Source: an uncultured Fibrobacter sp. (GTDB lineage Bacteria; Fibrobacterota; Fibrobacteria; Fibrobacterales; Fibrobacteraceae). From it: DNA of 6,179 nucleotides. Below are positions 5,654 through 6,179 of this stretch, piece by piece. The stretch spans positions 1 through 6,179 of the forward strand of contig CAMZFJ010000123.1 in assembly GCA_947306025.1 (NCBI GenBank), read 5' to 3'. The number at the start of each line of letters is the position of its first letter. The first letter of the stretch is position 1. The translations under genes were made by a program, and so were the position numbers. The notes under the pieces were generated by a model that had not been told where the DNA came from, made no database searches, and saw nothing but the letters and a program-made list of their open reading frames with translations.

Positions 5654-6179
5654 CTTCGGACGAAATTTCGCCCGTTATACTTTGGAGCGCACGGCGCACC
5701 AGTTGCATTTCAAACGCAATAAGCTCGACCGCCGGATTCGTGCGAATAAGCGAAAGTGTGCGGTCTATGCCAGCAAGGGCTTCTTCAAGGCAAGCCTTTT
5801 CGCGTTCGCTCGTGATCCAGAGGTCTTCGGAATTTTCCGTTTTCTTGAAGAGCGTAGCGTTCATGACGCGCTTAAGGTCCGCAAGGCCCGCACCCGTTTT
5901 GGAAGAAATGCGAAGGACCGCATTTGCAGGCACTTCGGCAAGTTCACTTCGACATTGCTCAGCACAGGCAGTGACCTCGCTAAGGTCGGCGGACCTGTCG
6001 AATTCGTCTAGCAAATCGCTCTTGGAGTAGACGGTAAGGTCGGGCTTACTTTCCCTCCCTGCGGTCGAGAACGACCGTTCAGGCAAGGTTGGTGAGCCTG
6101 TCGAACCATCCACAAGCAAAATCTTCATGTCCGCTTCGGCGAGGATTTCACGGCTTTTTTCCATGCTAAGCGCATCGAG
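5610..6179 (-). CDS. mnmE: tRNA-modification GTPase MnmE, C-terminal part (start outside window)
   Basis: The last 189 residues of MnmE (TrmE), which with MnmG adds the carboxymethylaminomethyl group to wobble uridine 34 of certain tRNAs. Numbering from the window edge: residues 2-26 (DALSMEKSREILAEADMKILLVDGS) follow the G3 region. SKSD (52-55) occupies the G4 position and SSKTGAGL (92-99) is G5. The C-terminal helical domain ends in FCIGK, whose Cys is the conserved catalytic residue. G1-G3 lie outside the window. Two oddities: G4 reads SKSD rather than NKxD, and two palindromic REP-like stretches encode residues 25-40 and 60-78 in frame on both sides of it. The G4-to-G5 spacing is roughly 15 residues longer than I expect for the family. 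Because the frame and the C-terminus are intact, the gene is probably functional. The downstream transporter gene overlaps its 3' end. The stop is TAG at 5610-5612. Confidence 0.95.
   Translation of the reverse strand, partial: LDALSMEKSREILAEADMKILLVDGSTGSPTLPERSFSTAGRESKPDLTVYSKSDLLDEFDRSADLSEVTACAEQCRSELAEVPANAVLRISSKTGAGLADLKRVMNATLFKKTENSEDLWITSEREKACLEEALAGIDRTLSLIRTNPAVELIAFEMQLVRRALQSITGEISSEDVLQKIFAGFCIGK
5948..6002. repeat. REP-like palindromic element inside mnmE, element 2
   Basis: Perfect 7-bp inverted ends TTCGACA (5948-5954) and TGTCGAA (5996-6002) enclose 41 bases. The left arm continues TTGCTCAGCAC on the plus strand and the right arm reads GGTCCGCCGACC on the minus strand. 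Both resemble the TTCGACAGGCTCACCAACC core of element 1. The element encodes MnmE residues 60-78 (FDRSADLSEVTACAEQCRS), an apparent extra segment between G4 and G5. Confidence 0.6.
6062..6105. repeat. REP-like palindromic element inside mnmE, element 1
   Basis: It contains a perfect 6-bp hairpin CGGTCG-AGAA-CGACCG (6062-6077) followed by CAGGC (6080-6084) and GCCTG (6096-6100), also inverted. On the minus strand it reads GGTTCGACAGGCTCACCAAC, which from memory resembles intergenic REP-type repeats. It encodes MnmE residues 25-40 (GSTGSPTLPERSFSTA), a Ser/Thr/Pro-rich segment unlike the usual helix between G3 and G4. Confidence 0.6.

Overview
The window looks like a chromosomal segment from a Fibrobacter-like bacterium (Fibrobacterota, FCB superphylum). 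The main reason is a secreted M6-family metalloprotease with a long poly-serine linker and a short C-terminal domain resembling a type IX secretion sorting tail, an arrangement known from Fibrobacter secreted enzymes. The lack of convincing Shine-Dalgarno sequences before two clear ATG starts fits the FCB group. The species assignment is inference: no rRNA or other marker is present.

Layout, left to right. (1) 1-719, plus strand: the 3' part of an acidic, probably cytoplasmic protein of unknown function. (2) A hairpin at about 735-769 lies between two convergent genes and can act as a terminator in both directions. (3) 821-2290, minus: a secreted M16 (insulinase/processing-peptidase type) zinc protease with an intact HxxEH site. 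(4) 2291-2468: a non-coding gap with a REP-like motif, an imperfect tandem repeat of about 43 bp, and the terminator of the next gene. (5) 2469-4652, minus: the M6-type metalloprotease with propeptide, HExxHxxGxxD site, poly-Ser linker and sorting-tail-like domain. It has a recognisable -10 box and a hairpin directly before its ATG. (6) 4769-5653, minus: a ten-helix drug/metabolite-superfamily transporter of the glucose/ribose porter (GRP/TMEM144-like) type. (7) 5610-6179, minus: the 3' part of mnmE, the tRNA-modification GTPase, ending in the conserved FCIGK. The transporter start overlaps the mnmE end, so the two are probably co-transcribed.

The two proteases are separate single-gene units on the same strand, each with export signals. 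They probably act in the envelope or outside the cell, but nothing shows that they work together. The pairing of mnmE and the transporter looks like positional coupling rather than a shared pathway.

The most unusual observation is inside mnmE. Two palindromic, REP-like stretches sharing a TTCGACA core sit in frame on either side of the G4 guanine-recognition motif, which itself reads SKSD instead of the usual NKxD. They look like repeat elements that became part of the coding sequence of an essential-type GTPase, comparable in principle to the in-frame palindromic elements of Rickettsia. No CRISPR array, insertion sequence, phage gene, tRNA or rRNA was seen, and I found no defence system or other new multi-gene system.
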